Of a DNA stretch of 42,835 nt, positions 9,390 to 17,929 are shown one piece after another. A model generated the notes under the pieces. That model saw only the letters and a list, made by a program, of their open reading frames with translations. It searched no databases and was not told where the DNA came from. The translations under genes were made by a program, and so were the position numbers. Every line of letters begins with the position of its first letter. Position 1 is the stretch's first letter. This stretch comes from Dehalococcoidia bacterium (GTDB taxonomy: Bacteria; Chloroflexota; Dehalococcoidia; Tepidiformales; Tepidiformaceae): the NCBI GenBank assembly GCA_009841435.1, contig VXLW01000017.1, positions 1-42,835 of the forward strand, given 5' to 3'.

Positions 9390-10070
9390 ATGGACGTTGC
9401 GAACGAGATCATGGTGCGGGGCATCGTGGTCGGGGTCTTCGCCGAGAACTGCTGGGTGGTGGGGAACCGCCGCACGGGTGAGGCGATCTGCATCGACCCG
9501 GGGGACCAGCCGGACGAGGTGCTGGCGCTGGCGAAGGACATGGGGGTGACGATCAAGGCGATCGCGAATTCGCATGCGCATGTCGACCACATTCTGGGGG
9601 TTCGCGGGGTACAGGCGGCGACGGGAGCGACGTTCCTGCTGCACCAGAGCGACCTCGACCTGCTGAGGCACGGGTGGCAGGGGGCCGTATCGAGCTTCGG
9701 CATCGACGAGTCGCAGGCGCCGCCGGACCCGAACGGCTTTGTCACGAACGGGGACGAGGTGGAGGTGGCGGGGCTGAAGCTGAAGGCGATCGCGACGCCC
9801 GGTCACACGCCGGGGAGCGTGAGCTACTACGCCGACGGCCTGCTCTTCAGCGGAGACACGCTCTTCCGAGGATCGATCGGGCGGACGGACCTGCCGGGCG
9901 GCGACTTCGACGAGGAGATGCGCAGCATCACGAACGAGCTGCTGACGCTTCCGGAGGAGACGATCGTGCTGCCGGGCCACATGCAGGAGACGACGGTGGC
10001 CTTCGAGCGGGACCACAACCCGTTCGTGCAGGACTGGCTGCGGCGGCAGCGCGAGGCGGCGGGGGAGTAG
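9390..10070 (+). CDS. Metallo-beta-lactamase-fold hydrolase, glyoxalase II-like
   Basis: A 226-residue single-domain hydrolase. The dinuclear metal site is visible: HAHVDH at residues 62-67, a later His in GHTPGSVSYY, Asp in FSGDTLF, and the final His in LPGHMQETT. This order and spacing match the hydroxyacylglutathione hydrolase/YcbL-like group, which cleaves thioesters or related esters in the cytoplasm. Chloroflexi-like bacteria generally lack glutathione, so another thiol ester or a general role is more likely (inference). It lies divergently from the TauE gene with only 53 bases between them, and 69 bases before glnA. Confidence 0.88.
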   Translation: MDVANEIMVRGIVVGVFAENCWVVGNRRTGEAICIDPGDQPDEVLALAKDMGVTIKAIANSHAHVDHILGVRGVQAATGATFLLHQSDLDLLRHGWQGAVSSFGIDESQAPPDPNGFVTNGDEVEVAGLKLKAIATPGHTPGSVSYYADGLLFSGDTLFRGSIGRTDLPGGDFDEEMRSITNELLTLPEETIVLPGHMQETTVAFERDHNPFVQDWLRRQREAAGE

Positions 10071-10139
10071 CGACCCGCAACCTGCCTGTAACATCGGACG
10101 GGTAGGGTGGAAGGGCGGAACTGTCCGCGGGACGAGAGA

Positions 10140-11462
10140 ATGAACGAGTCAGCGAGCTATGTGATCTCGGCGTGCCGCGAGAACGACGTGAAGTTCGTGC
10201 GGCTCTGGTTCACGGACATCGTAGGGACGCTGAAGAGCTTCCAGATCACCGTCGGGGAGTTGGAGAACGCGCTCGAAGAGGGGATGGGGTTCGACGGCTC
10301 GAGCATCGAGGGGTTCGCCCGCATCGACGAGTCGGACATGCTGGCGCGGCCCGACCCAGCGACGTTTCAGCTGGTGCCGTGGCGTCCGCGCGAGCAGGGC
10401 GTGGCGCGCATGTTCTGCGACATCTACCGGCCCGACGGGGAGCCGTTCGAGGGCGATCCGCGCTGGGTGCTTCGCCGCCAGCTCGAGCGGGCGAAGGCGC
10501 TTGGCTACACGTTCTACGTGAGCCCGGAGCTGGAGTACTTCTACTTCCAGGACCAGGAAAGCACGGTCCCGCTGGACAAGGGCGGGTACTTCGACCAGAT
10601 CGCGGACAAGGGGTCGGATCTGCGCCGGGACACGGTGCTGACGTTGAGCGCGATGGGGATCGAGGTGGAGTCGAGCCATCACGAGGTAGCTCCCAGCCAG
10701 CACGAGATTGCGCTGCGCTACACAGACGCGCTGACGATGGCGGACAACGCCATGACCTACCGCGCGGTGGTGAAGGAGATCGCGGCCTCGAACGACGTGT
10801 ACGCGACCTTCATGCCAAAGCCGCTGGAGGACGAGAACGGCAGCGGCATGCACGTGCACCAGTCGCTGTTCAAGGGGGAGCGGAACGCGTTCTTCGACGA
10901 GGAGGACGTGTACCACCTGAGCGCGCTGGCGAAGGGGTACGTGGCGGGCCTGCTGGCACATGCGCGAGCGATGACGCTGGTGACGAACCAGTGGGTGAAC
11001 AGCTACAAGCGGCTGCAGCCGGGCTTCGAGGCGCCGGTCTACCTGAGCTGGGCGCGGCGCAACCGGAGCGACCTCGTACGCATCCCCGAGTACTCGCCGG
11101 GTGACGAGGTGCACACGCGCATCGAGTACCGCTCGCCGGACCCCGCCTGCAACCCGTACCTGGCGTTCGCGGTGATGCTGGCGGCTGGGCTCGACGGGAT
11201 CGAGCAGGAACGGGCGCTGCCACCTCCGGTGGAGGAAAACGTCTTCGAGATGACGGACGGGGAGCGCGACGAGCTCGGGATCGCGACGCTTCCGGGGAAC
11301 CTGCGGGAGGCGATCGACGCGGCGGCGGAATCGAAGCTGCTGCGGGAGGCGCTGGGCGAGCACGTCTTCGAAACGCTGCTGAAGAACAAGCGCATCGAGT
11401 GGGAGCGCTACCAGCGCCACGTCTCGGACTTCGAGCTGTCGGAGTACCTGCCGCTGCTCTAG
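10140..11462 (+). CDS. glnA: Glutamine synthetase, type I (alpha-like)
   Basis: A 440-residue glutamine synthetase that makes glutamine from glutamate, ammonia and ATP. Seen are the N-terminal beta-grasp domain (VRLWFTDIVGTLKSF), the metal and substrate segments (GFDGSSIEGFARI, HHEVAPSQHEIALRY), the ATP-binding part (NGSGMHVHQSL) and the arginine-bearing stretch RNRSDLVRIP. The adenylylation-type tyrosine motif of the beta subtype is not present in the C-terminal region, so control by adenylylation is unlikely and feedback inhibition of the alpha type is expected. The frame is open to a GTG at 10107, but the ATG at 10140 with a GA-rich site before it fits family length. Its stop shares the palindrome CTAG with the opposing gene. 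Confidence 0.96.
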   Translation: MNESASYVISACRENDVKFVRLWFTDIVGTLKSFQITVGELENALEEGMGFDGSSIEGFARIDESDMLARPDPATFQLVPWRPREQGVARMFCDIYRPDGEPFEGDPRWVLRRQLERAKALGYTFYVSPELEYFYFQDQESTVPLDKGGYFDQIADKGSDLRRDTVLTLSAMGIEVESSHHEVAPSQHEIALRYTDALTMADNAMTYRAVVKEIAASNDVYATFMPKPLEDENGSGMHVHQSLFKGERNAFFDEEDVYHLSALAKGYVAGLLAHARAMTLVTNQWVNSYKRLQPGFEAPVYLSWARRNRSDLVRIPEYSPGDEVHTRIEYRSPDPACNPYLAFAVMLAAGLDGIEQERALPPPVEENVFEMTDGERDELGIATLPGNLREAIDAAAESKLLREALGEHVFETLLKNKRIEWERYQRHVSDFELSEYLPLL

Positions 11463-12640
11463 GCCGAGGCGGCAACGGCGAGGCGAGCGGCCTCGTCGAT
11501 GCTGACGCTGCGGTCGCAGGCGGTGACGCCGTAGTGGCGGAGGAGGGCGACGCACTCCTCTTCCCAGGCGCCGGGTACGCGGAAGACGGCGATCGCGGAG
11601 GCGGGCTCGAGCCCGGCATCAAGGCAGCCGCGGATGACACCCCGAGCGATGAGGTCGGCGCGGGTGTTGTTGACCACGTTCATGATGACGGCGATGCGCT
11701 CAATTCCGGGCTGGCCGAGCAGGAGGCGGGTGAGGGCAGCGACCTTGCGCACGCTGGGGTTGCCGCCTATCTCGCAGTAGTTGGCGGGCCGGCCGCCGTG
11801 CGCACGGACGGCGTCGAAGGCGGTGAGGCTGGCGCCGCCGCCACCGATGAGGAGCGCGAGCGACCCATCGAACTGGACGACCCGACCCGCGACTCCGCGG
11901 TGGTCGGACCGGTCGATGCGGGCGGCTTCGAGCTCGAGGTCGCTGGCTTCGCGGTCGCTGCGGGTGGAGGGGTCGATGCCGAGGTCGCGGATAGCCTGGT
12001 CCTGGCGGAATAGGGCGTCGTCGTCGATTTCGACGCGCGCATCGAGGGCGACCCAGCGGGCATCGCCGGTACGGGCAAGGGGATTGACCTCGGCGAGGAG
12101 CAGGTCGTGTTCGGTGAAGAGCCGCCAGAGACGCCCGAGGATGCCGGTCAGCTCGACAAGCTCGCGGCCGGACAGGCCGAGGGAGGCGACGGCCTCCTTG
12201 AGGCGGAAGTCCTGGGTAGGGGCGAGGGCGGAGAGGGGGACGCGGGCGGCTGCGGCTGCCGCGTCCTCGACATCGACGCCCCCGGCGAGGGAGGCGACGG
12301 TAGCGGGGCCCCGGGAGCGGTCGTCGTAGACGATGCCGAGGTAGCGCTCGCTCTCGACCGACAGGACCTCCTCGATGAGGAGGCCATCGACGGGCTGGCC
12401 AGCGACGCGGGTGGCGAGGACGGCCCGGGCCGCCTCCTCCACCTCGGCGGATTCGACGAGGCGGACGGCGCCGGCCTTCGCGCGGCCGCCGGAACGCACC
12501 TGTCCCTTGACGGCTACCCGGGGGCCGAGCTCAGCCGCCGCGAGGACGGCCTCGGCGGGCGTCCCGGCAAGGAGCCCGCGAGGCGTCTCGAGGCCGGCGC
12601 GGCGGAAGAGCGCCTTGGCCTCGTGCTCGAAGAGGCGCAC
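11459..12640 (-). CDS. Succinyl-CoA synthetase beta-like ATP-grasp protein (divergent)
   Basis: 393 residues, the length of SucC, with a clear N-terminal ATP-grasp domain (MRLFEHEAKALFRRAGL, then VKGQVRSGGRAKAGAVRL, and EVNPLARTGDARWVALDARV for the metal site). The C-terminal CoA-ligase domain is present but altered. The glycine loop reads GGGGAS, and the segments usually resembling GGGATKE and NIFGGI read GGNPSVRK and MNVVNNT. The family joins succinate, malate or another acid to CoA. Because the loops differ and no alpha subunit (sucD) lies next to it, the true acid substrate and partner are unknown. Its stop overlaps that of glnA in CTAG. It follows pnp by 14 bases on the same strand. Confidence 0.8.
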   Translation of the reverse strand: MRLFEHEAKALFRRAGLETPRGLLAGTPAEAVLAAAELGPRVAVKGQVRSGGRAKAGAVRLVESAEVEEAARAVLATRVAGQPVDGLLIEEVLSVESERYLGIVYDDRSRGPATVASLAGGVDVEDAAAAAARVPLSALAPTQDFRLKEAVASLGLSGRELVELTGILGRLWRLFTEHDLLLAEVNPLARTGDARWVALDARVEIDDDALFRQDQAIRDLGIDPSTRSDREASDLELEAARIDRSDHRGVAGRVVQFDGSLALLIGGGGASLTAFDAVRAHGGRPANYCEIGGNPSVRKVAALTRLLLGQPGIERIAVIMNVVNNTRADLIARGVIRGCLDAGLEPASAIAVFRVPGAWEEECVALLRHYGVTACDRSVSIDEAARLAVAASA

Positions 12641-12654
12641 GGACGGGTTCCCGG

Positions 12655-15387
12655 CTAGTCCTCGTAGTCGCCGCCACCACCGAGCCCGCGACGGGGCGGG
12701 GGCGGCGGGGCGGGAGGAACGCCACTGTCGGGGGTGCTGCGACGGGTCCAGCCGCGGCTGGCGCCACCGCGGCTGCTGCCGCCACGGTTGATCTCGCGCT
12801 GCTCGGGCTGACGCTGACCGGAACCACCCTCGCGGTTGCCACCGCTGCGGGGGCGGCGGCGGCGGCGGCGCCGGGGAGCGCCCTCGCCGCGGTCATCGCT
12901 GCGGTCTTCGGAACGATCGTCGGGGCGGTCATCGGCAGCGACGGTCTCAACGCCGTCGTAGTCGAGGTTGTCGTCGAAGTCCTCTTCTACGGCGCCATTG
13001 ACTTCAGCGGCGGCGACAGGCGCCTCTTCCTCGATTTCCGGTTCCGGCTCGCGCTCGGGGCGACGGGGACGCGGGGCACGAGCCTCCGGGCCTCGGTCGC
13101 GATCACGGTCACGGTCGCGGTCACGATCCCTGTCGCGGGGCCGGTCGCGGTCACGATCGCGGTCTCGGCCACGCGGGCGGTCACGATCCCGGCCACGGTC
13201 TCGGCCGCCACGGTCTCGGCCACCACGATCGCGGCCGCCACGGTCACGGTCCCGCGGACGCTCCCGGTCGCCCCCCTCGGGGGCGGCGCCGACGCGGCCG
13301 CTGCGAGCGGTGAGGTTGACGCGTCCCAGCGAATCGATTTCGGTGACGGTGACGGTGAGCTCATCGCCCACGGAGACCACGTCCTCAACGCGCTCGACAC
13401 GCTCCTCGCTGAGCTCGGAGATGTGCACGAGGCCGTCCTTGCCGGGAAGGATCTCGACGAAGGCGCCGAAGTTGAGTATGCGGGTAACGGGACCGGTGTA
13501 GGTCTCGCCGACGCCGATCTCCTTGGTGAGGCCCTCGATCATGCGGATGGCGATATCGGCAGCGTCGCCCTCGACAGCGGAGACGAAGATGGTGCCGTCT
13601 TCCTGGATGTCGACGTTGGCGCCGCCGGAGTCTTCCTGGATCTTGCGGATGACGCGGCCACCGGGGCCGATGACCGTCCCGATCTGCTCCTGGTCGATCT
13701 TGATGATGTAGACCTTCGGGGCGTGCTCGGAGACGGACTCGCGCGGCTTCTCGATGACCTCGCCCATGCGCTCGAGGAGGAACATGCGGGCTTCCCGTGC
13801 CTGGGAGAGGGCGGTCTCGAGCAATTCGCGGGAGACGCCGCCGATCTTGATGTCCATCTGGAGGGCGGTGATGCCCTCTTCCGTACCGGCGACCTTGAAG
13901 TCCATGTCGCCCATGAAGTCTTCCTGGCCGGCGATGTCCGTGAGGACGGCGTAGTTGTCGTCGTCGCCCATGATCAGGCCCATGGCAATGCCGGCGACGG
14001 GGGCGGAGAGGGGCACGCCCGCGTCCATCAGAGCGAGGGTGCTGCCGCAGACGCTGGCCATGGAAGTTGAGCCGTTGGAGGAAAGCACCTCGCTCACGAG
14101 GCGGAGGGCGTAGGGGAACTCCGTCTCGGGCGGGATGACGGGAAGGAGGGCGCGCTCGGCGAGGGCGCCGTGCCCGATCTCGCGGCGGCCGGCGCCTCGC
14201 ATGGGGCGCGCCTCGCCGACGGAGTAGGGCGGGAAGTTGTAGTGGTGCATGTAGCGCTTGGACTCGTCGGGGGAGAGGGTGTCGAGCTTCTGCGCCATGT
14301 TCATGCCGCCGAGGGTGGCGATGGTGAGCACCTGGGTCTCGCCGCGCTTGAACAGGCCGGAGCCATGGGTGCGAGGGAGGGTGCCGACATGGATATCGAG
14401 GGGGCGGATCTCGGTGGTCTCCCGGTCGTCGGCGCGACGTCCCTCGTTCAGGATGCGGTCGCGCATGGCCTTCTTGATGACGGCGTAGAGGGCGTCACCG
14501 ATGTCGCGCTTGTCGAAGCGGTCCTCGAACTGCTCGGTGAGCTCGGCGCGGACGCGCTTGTTCTCTTCGCTGCGCTCGCTGGCGGCGTTCGAGACGAGGT
14601 CGTCGAGGCGGTCGGCGAGGGCGTCGCGGACGGCCTCGATGGCCTCTTCGTTGTCGACGGCGGGGGTGTAGTCCTTCTTGACGGGGGCGGCGGCGGCGGC
14701 GATTTCCTCGATGAGGCCGTTGATGGCGGAGTTCGCCTCCATGGCGATCTCCATGGCCTCGATGACGGCCTCCTCGGGAACCTCGGTGGCGCCAGCCTCT
14801 ACCATCATGACGGCGTCCTTCGTGCCGGCGACGATGAGGTCGAGGTCGCCCTCGGCAGCCTCGGTGAAGGTCGGGTTCACGACGTACTCGCCGTCGATGC
14901 GACCGACGCGGACGCTGCTGACGGGCCCGTTGAAGGGGATGTCGCTGATGCTGAGGGCGGCGCTGGCGCCGACGGTGATGAGGGTGTCGGGCTGGTGCTC
15001 GCGGTCGGACGAGAGGGTCGTGGCGACAATCTGGATCTCGTTGCGGAAGCCCTTGGGAAAGAGGGGGCGGATGGAGCGGTCGGTCAGGCGCATGGCAAGG
15101 ATGCCATCGGAAGAGGGGCGACCCTCGCGGCGGGGGAAACCGCCGGGGATCTTGCCCACGGCGTAGAGGCGCTCTTCGTAGTCGACGGTGAGGGGGAAGA
15201 AATCGATGCCCTCGCGCGGGTCGGCCATGCAGGCCGTGACGAGGACAACGGTATCGCCCTGGCGCACGGTGACGGCGCCGTTGGCGAGGCCGGCGAGGGC
15301 GCCATGCTGGATGAGCAGGGGCTTGCCGCCGATCTCGACTTCGTAGGTACGGATGCTGGATTCGGTTGCTGTCATGTCTGTGTTCAC
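12655..15387 (-). CDS. pnp: Polyribonucleotide nucleotidyltransferase (PNPase) with long Arg/Asp-rich tail
   Basis: A 3'-5' phosphorolytic exoribonuclease of 910 residues, against about 700-750 usually. In order it has the first RNase PH domain, the linker helical domain, the second RNase PH domain ([21 protein letters not shown]), a KH domain ([16 protein letters not shown]), an S1 domain ([18 protein letters not shown]), and then about 215 extra residues from roughly 696 on. The tail holds RGG and RD dipeptide runs, an acidic stretch, a poly-Arg block and a proline-rich end. The start is a GTG at 15387 with AGAGAAAG before it; an in-frame ATG at 15375 is the alternative. It follows rpsO as in many bacteria. 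The core assignment is certain; the role of the tail is unknown. Confidence 0.97.
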   Translation of the reverse strand: MNTDMTATESSIRTYEVEIGGKPLLIQHGALAGLANGAVTVRQGDTVVLVTACMADPREGIDFFPLTVDYEERLYAVGKIPGGFPRREGRPSSDGILAMRLTDRSIRPLFPKGFRNEIQIVATTLSSDREHQPDTLITVGASAALSISDIPFNGPVSSVRVGRIDGEYVVNPTFTEAAEGDLDLIVAGTKDAVMMVEAGATEVPEEAVIEAMEIAMEANSAINGLIEEIAAAAAPVKKDYTPAVDNEEAIEAVRDALADRLDDLVSNAASERSEENKRVRAELTEQFEDRFDKRDIGDALYAVIKKAMRDRILNEGRRADDRETTEIRPLDIHVGTLPRTHGSGLFKRGETQVLTIATLGGMNMAQKLDTLSPDESKRYMHHYNFPPYSVGEARPMRGAGRREIGHGALAERALLPVIPPETEFPYALRLVSEVLSSNGSTSMASVCGSTLALMDAGVPLSAPVAGIAMGLIMGDDDNYAVLTDIAGQEDFMGDMDFKVAGTEEGITALQMDIKIGGVSRELLETALSQAREARMFLLERMGEVIEKPRESVSEHAPKVYIIKIDQEQIGTVIGPGGRVIRKIQEDSGGANVDIQEDGTIFVSAVEGDAADIAIRMIEGLTKEIGVGETYTGPVTRILNFGAFVEILPGKDGLVHISELSEERVERVEDVVSVGDELTVTVTEIDSLGRVNLTARSGRVGAAPEGGDRERPRDRDRGGRDRGGRDRGGRDRGRDRDRPRGRDRDRDRDRPRDRDRDRDRDRDRDRGPEARAPRPRRPEREPEPEIEEEAPVAAAEVNGAVEEDFDDNLDYDGVETVAADDRPDDRSEDRSDDRGEGAPRRRRRRRPRSGGNREGGSGQRQPEQREINRGGSSRGGASRGWTRRSTPDSGVPPAPPPPPRRGLGGGGDYED
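13093..13262 (-). repeat. Low-complexity RD/RGG codon repeat inside pnp
   Basis: Imperfect six-base units (cggtca, cgatcg, cggtcg and relatives on the plus strand) encode alternating Arg and Asp with interspersed Arg-Gly-Gly. The repeat stays in frame with pnp, so it is protein-level low complexity rather than a separate element. Boundaries are approximate. Confidence 0.75.
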
Positions 15388-15490
15388 ACTTTCTCTTGCG
15401 GCGTCCGCCGCGGTGTCAGGTCGGTTCGGGAGGGCTCAGTGGCAGGCTGCGGCCCAGCGCGGGGGCAAGGCCGGGGAGAAAGAGGGTGGG

Positions 15491-15757
15491 CTAGCGGCGC
15501 AGCCCGAGGCGCCCGATGAGCGTGCGGTACCTGTTGACATCCCGCTTGTTGAGGTAGCGCAACAGCCTGCGACGCTGCCCGACGAGCTTCAGCAGCCCGC
15601 GGCGCGTGTGGTAGTCGTGCTTGTGCTCCTGCAGGTGCGCGGTCAGGTACTTGATGCGCTCAGTGAGGAGCGCCACCTGTACTTCAGGGGAGCCGGTATC
15701 GCCTTCGTTCTGGGCGTACTCCCGGATCAGGGCCTCTTTCGTTTCCTGGGCCAGCAA
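15491..15757 (-). CDS. rpsO: 30S ribosomal protein S15
   Basis: 88 residues, the normal length of S15. It carries the family's signature stretches [30 protein letters not shown] and [13 protein letters not shown]15 binds the central domain of 16S rRNA early in small-subunit assembly. The start is read as TTG at 15757, since no ATG or GTG fits, and the upstream Shine-Dalgarno-like AAGGAAG is about 14 bases away. The rpsO-pnp order is a classic pair. A promoter with 17-base spacing lies just upstream, and the gap of about 100 bases before pnp shows no obvious terminator. Confidence 0.97.
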   Translation of the reverse strand: MLAQETKEALIREYAQNEGDTGSPEVQVALLTERIKYLTAHLQEHKHDYHTRRGLLKLVGQRRRLLRYLNKRDVNRYRTLIGRLGLRR

Positions 15758-15796
15758 ACTTGCTCGTTCGACTTCCTTTACCTGTCTTCAGGGAGG

Positions 15797-15825
15797 AAAG
15801 TAGCACGAGGGGGAGGTACCGGCAA
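15797..15825 (-). promoter_or_regulatory. Promoter of rpsO-pnp
   Basis: Read on the minus strand, TTGCCG (15825-15820) and TACTTT (15802-15797) are 17 bases apart, with an extended -10 TGC directly before TACTTT. The start of transcription would fall near 15790, giving a leader of about 33 nt. The -35 box touches the start of the divergent kinase gene. Confidence 0.6.
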
Positions 15826-15826
15826 T

Positions 15827-16342
15827 TTGCCGACACTGGTCCTGCTGAGCGGTTTGCCGGGTTCGGGCAAGACCACGTTTGCAGCGCAGCTTGCGCCGCG
15901 ACTGGACGCCTGCGTGCTCGAGAGCGACCTCGTGCGCCGGGAGCTGTTCCCGAAGCGACGGTACACGCGCAAGGAGAGCGGAGCCGTGTTCGCGGAGGTG
16001 CGGGCGCGGGCGGAGGGGGCGCTGGGGGAGGGTCGCGACGTGATCATCGACGCGACGAACCTGCGGGACTGGGAGCGGCAGGGGTTCCTGGAGCTGGCGG
16101 AGCGGCAGGGGGCGGCCGCGGTGGCGGTGCGGCTGACGGCGCCGGACGCCGTGGTGCGAGAGCGGCTCTCAGGGCCACGCGAGGGCGCTTCCGAAGCGAA
16201 CATCGGCGTGTACAACCGTATGCGAGGCGAGGAGGAGCCGTTTCGGGTGCCGTGCGTACAGGTGGATTCGCGATACTGTGTGGAGGCGAGCGTGGCCCTG
16301 ACGGCAACGCTCTGCCAGGGAGGCAGCCGGGGGGACGCATGA
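15827..16342 (+). CDS. Small P-loop kinase (AAA_33/zeta-toxin-like family)
   Basis: A 171-residue cytoplasmic ATP-binding protein. The Walker A loop GLPGSGKT (residues 9-16) follows a hydrophobic beta strand at the very N-terminus. Further on there is an ESDLVRRELF segment (the usual D-x-x-R site of small-molecule kinases) and IIDATNLRDWER, typical of the AAA_33 group that includes polynucleotide and small-molecule kinases. A lid-like region rich in arginine follows (VVRERLSGPREG). The substrate is unknown. The TTG at 15827 has GGGAGGT eight bases before it and places the P-loop at the usual distance. It overlaps the next gene by four bases (ATGA). Confidence 0.8.
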   Translation: MPTLVLLSGLPGSGKTTFAAQLAPRLDACVLESDLVRRELFPKRRYTRKESGAVFAEVRARAEGALGEGRDVIIDATNLRDWERQGFLELAERQGAAAVAVRLTAPDAVVRERLSGPREGASEANIGVYNRMRGEEEPFRVPCVQVDSRYCVEASVALTATLCQGGSRGDA

Positions 16343-16665
16343 GAGGCGAGCAGCCGTTCATCCTGTTGCGAGCGCGTGTGAAGGACGACCGGGCGACGTT
16401 CTCGGCGTGGTTCCGGTCGCAACACCTGCGCGAGGTGGCGAAGATCCCGGGGATCTCGAGCGTGCAGTGGGGAGAGACGCGGGAAGGGACGATGCTGGGC
16501 GTGTACTGCTTCGAGGATGCGCGGGCGATGCAGGGATCGTTCGGGAGCGCGGAGGCGGCGTACGCGCGAGGGATGTGGGCGAGCTGGTCGGACAAGCTGG
16601 ACGAGTTCTCGGTGGAGATGCACTTCGCGCTGACGCCGCCGACGATGACGCTCTCGGTGAACTAG
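16339..16665 (+). CDS. Small unknown protein, possible dimeric alpha/beta-barrel
   Basis: 108 residues, start ATG overlapping the kinase stop. I do not recognise a named family. The layout is an N-terminal strand (FILLRARV), a helix with an exposed His (FSAWFRSQHLREVAKIPG), strands (SSVQWGE, MLGVYCFED), and a Trp/Tyr-rich helix. This resembles small ferredoxin-like dimeric barrels of the EthD/antibiotic-monooxygenase type, but that is pattern likeness only. Coupling to the kinase suggests shared expression. No signal peptide or membrane segment. Confidence 0.65.
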   Translation: MRGEQPFILLRARVKDDRATFSAWFRSQHLREVAKIPGISSVQWGETREGTMLGVYCFEDARAMQGSFGSAEAAYARGMWASWSDKLDEFSVEMHFALTPPTMTLSVN

Positions 16666-16722
16666 GCGGCCGAACCTAAAGGTTAAAGCGCTAGCACAGT
16701 GGGATATTTCCGAGAACTGCTG

Positions 16723-16728
16723 TAGGCT
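16723..16728 (+). promoter_or_regulatory. Possible -10 element for a leaderless start
   Basis: TAGGCT lies six bases before the ATG at 16735, where no Shine-Dalgarno sequence is visible. No good -35 is present. Placement fits transcription starting at or next to the start codon. Confidence 0.3.
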
Positions 16729-16734
16729 CGGCTC

Positions 16735-17865
16735 ATGGACCGGCAGCGGGGGGGATGGCTATTCGCGGCCCTCGCCACGCTGGCGGCAGGTGTGGCGCTG
16801 GCAGCAGGGCTGGCGACGGGGCCGGGGGGATTCGCGCAGGCACAGCCGGGCTTGCCGGGAACGTTCTTCGGCGAGGTGACCGCGGCGGACGGCGACGTAG
16901 ACGGAGGGCTCGATGTCGTCGCATACATCGACGGCACCGTGTGCAGCGAGACGGACACTGAGCAGACCATCCGCGAAGACGGGGTCACAAAGTACCTCGT
17001 GGTGGTGCTCTCCGAGGAGGGGAAGGCGGGGTGCGGCGTGGCCGCCGCCGAGGACGGCACCGGAGCGTCGGAGGTGCGCTTCAAGATCGGTGACCGGTTC
17101 GCCGAGGAAACGGGTTCCTGGGACGCGCGGCCACAGACACTCCACCTGACGCTGCCGGCAGCTCCTCCTGAGCCTGTCGAGCCGACGGAGACGCCCTCCG
17201 ATCCCGGAGAGCCAGAGGAGCCTGCCGAGCCTGAGGAACCCGGGGAGCCCGAGGAGCCTGCCGAGCCCGAAGAACCAGGAGAGCCCGAGGAGCCGACGGA
17301 GCCCACAGAGACCGAGGAACCAACGGAGACCGAAGAGCCCGCCGACACCGAGGAGCCGACTGAGACCGAAGAGCCCGCGGATACGGAGGAGCCAACCGAA
17401 ACAACGGAATCGGAGGAGACTACCGAAGAGACGCCGGTACCCACCGAGGCCGTTGAGGCGACAGAAGTTGCGACCGCCACGCCAACCCCGGCGCCGACGC
17501 CGACAGCCGCCGCAACACCGGTCGCCACCGAGGCCCCTGCGGCGACCGAGCCCCCTGCGGCGACGGAAGCACCCACGGCCGCGGCAACGGATACACCCGC
17601 TCCTCCAGCCCCGGATGAGACGGAGGAGACCGGCGGCGCGGGCGCCGGTACCACCGCGCTCATCGTCGTGCTCTCAGTGGTAGCGGGGCTGGCTGCGATT
17701 AGCACCGTGTTCTTCCTGTGGATGGCGAGGTCTCCAGCGACAGCGGGTGGCGTAGCCGGTGGGAGCGAGACGGGCGGCGCCCAGTTCGCTGCCATGGGAA
17801 GCGGGGTCAGGGACCGGCTGGCGACGCTCTGGGACAGCATTCGGTCAAGAATCCAGCGACCGTAG
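16735..17865 (+). CDS. Secreted/membrane-anchored Glu/Pro/Thr-rich stalk protein
   Basis: 376 residues, family not recognised. An N-terminal signal sequence (about residues 1-36, ending GFAQA) is followed by a folded domain of about 100 residues that includes a pair of Cys residues. A long stalk of E-P-x-E-P, T-E-T-E-E-P and A-P-T type repeats follows (about 145-300). Then comes one transmembrane helix (TTALIVVLSVVAGLAAISTV) and a tail of about 50 mostly small, polar residues. The layout suggests a domain held away from the membrane through the cell wall. The tail after the membrane helix is too long for a sortase sorting signal, and no LPXTG-like motif is seen, so it is probably not a substrate of the neighbouring sortases. 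Confidence 0.75.
   Translation: MDRQRGGWLFAALATLAAGVALAAGLATGPGGFAQAQPGLPGTFFGEVTAADGDVDGGLDVVAYIDGTVCSETDTEQTIREDGVTKYLVVVLSEEGKAGCGVAAAEDGTGASEVRFKIGDRFAEETGSWDARPQTLHLTLPAAPPEPVEPTETPSDPGEPEEPAEPEEPGEPEEPAEPEEPGEPEEPTEPTETEEPTETEEPADTEEPTETEEPADTEEPTETTESEETTEETPVPTEAVEATEVATATPTPAPTPTAAATPVATEAPAATEPPAATEAPTAAATDTPAPPAPDETEETGGAGAGTTALIVVLSVVAGLAAISTVFFLWMARSPATAGGVAGGSETGGAQFAAMGSGVRDRLATLWDSIRSRIQRP
17206..17400 (+). repeat. In-frame EP/TE repeat tract
   Basis: Imperfect repeats of gagcccgaggag-type and gagaccgaagag-type units encode the EPEEP and TETEEP stalk of the preceding gene. The reading frame is kept throughout, so the tract is coding low complexity. Confidence 0.7.
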
Positions 17866-17879
17866 GTCCCGCCCAACCG

Positions 17880-17885
17880 TATACT
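17880..17885 (+). promoter_or_regulatory. -10 element upstream of the sortase pair
   Basis: TATACT matches a bacterial -10 box. No convincing -35 is visible 17 bases upstream. Transcription would begin near 17892, giving a leader of roughly 38 nt to the GTG at 17930. An in-frame GTG at 17894 would make a nearly leaderless longer form. Confidence 0.4.
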
Positions 17886-17929
17886 TGGGGTCCGTGGGAG
17901 CGATCCCCGCGGGGTGCACGGAGAGCGTC

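Noticed and set aside
7471-9549. Long plus-strand frame opposite the carboxyltransferase gene
   Set aside because: Gly/Glu/Asp-rich antisense shadow without domains; the opposite strand holds a clear carboxyltransferase.
6932-9745. Very long minus-strand frame (937 codons) across the carboxyltransferase and TauE genes
   Set aside because: It is a shadow frame full of Arg/Pro, typical of high-GC DNA, while other frames there encode recognised proteins.
13093-13262. Repetitive DNA in pnp as a CRISPR-like or satellite array
   Set aside because: Units are six-base codon pairs in frame with pnp, with no spacers of constant length.
14170-15519. 449-codon plus-strand frame opposite pnp
   Set aside because: Antisense shadow of a certain gene; composition is skewed to Gly, Glu and Val and no motif is seen.
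17640-17865. Sortase sorting signal in the stalk protein
   Set aside because: No LPXTG-like pentapeptide precedes the membrane helix, and the tail after it is about 50 residues long, not a short basic one.
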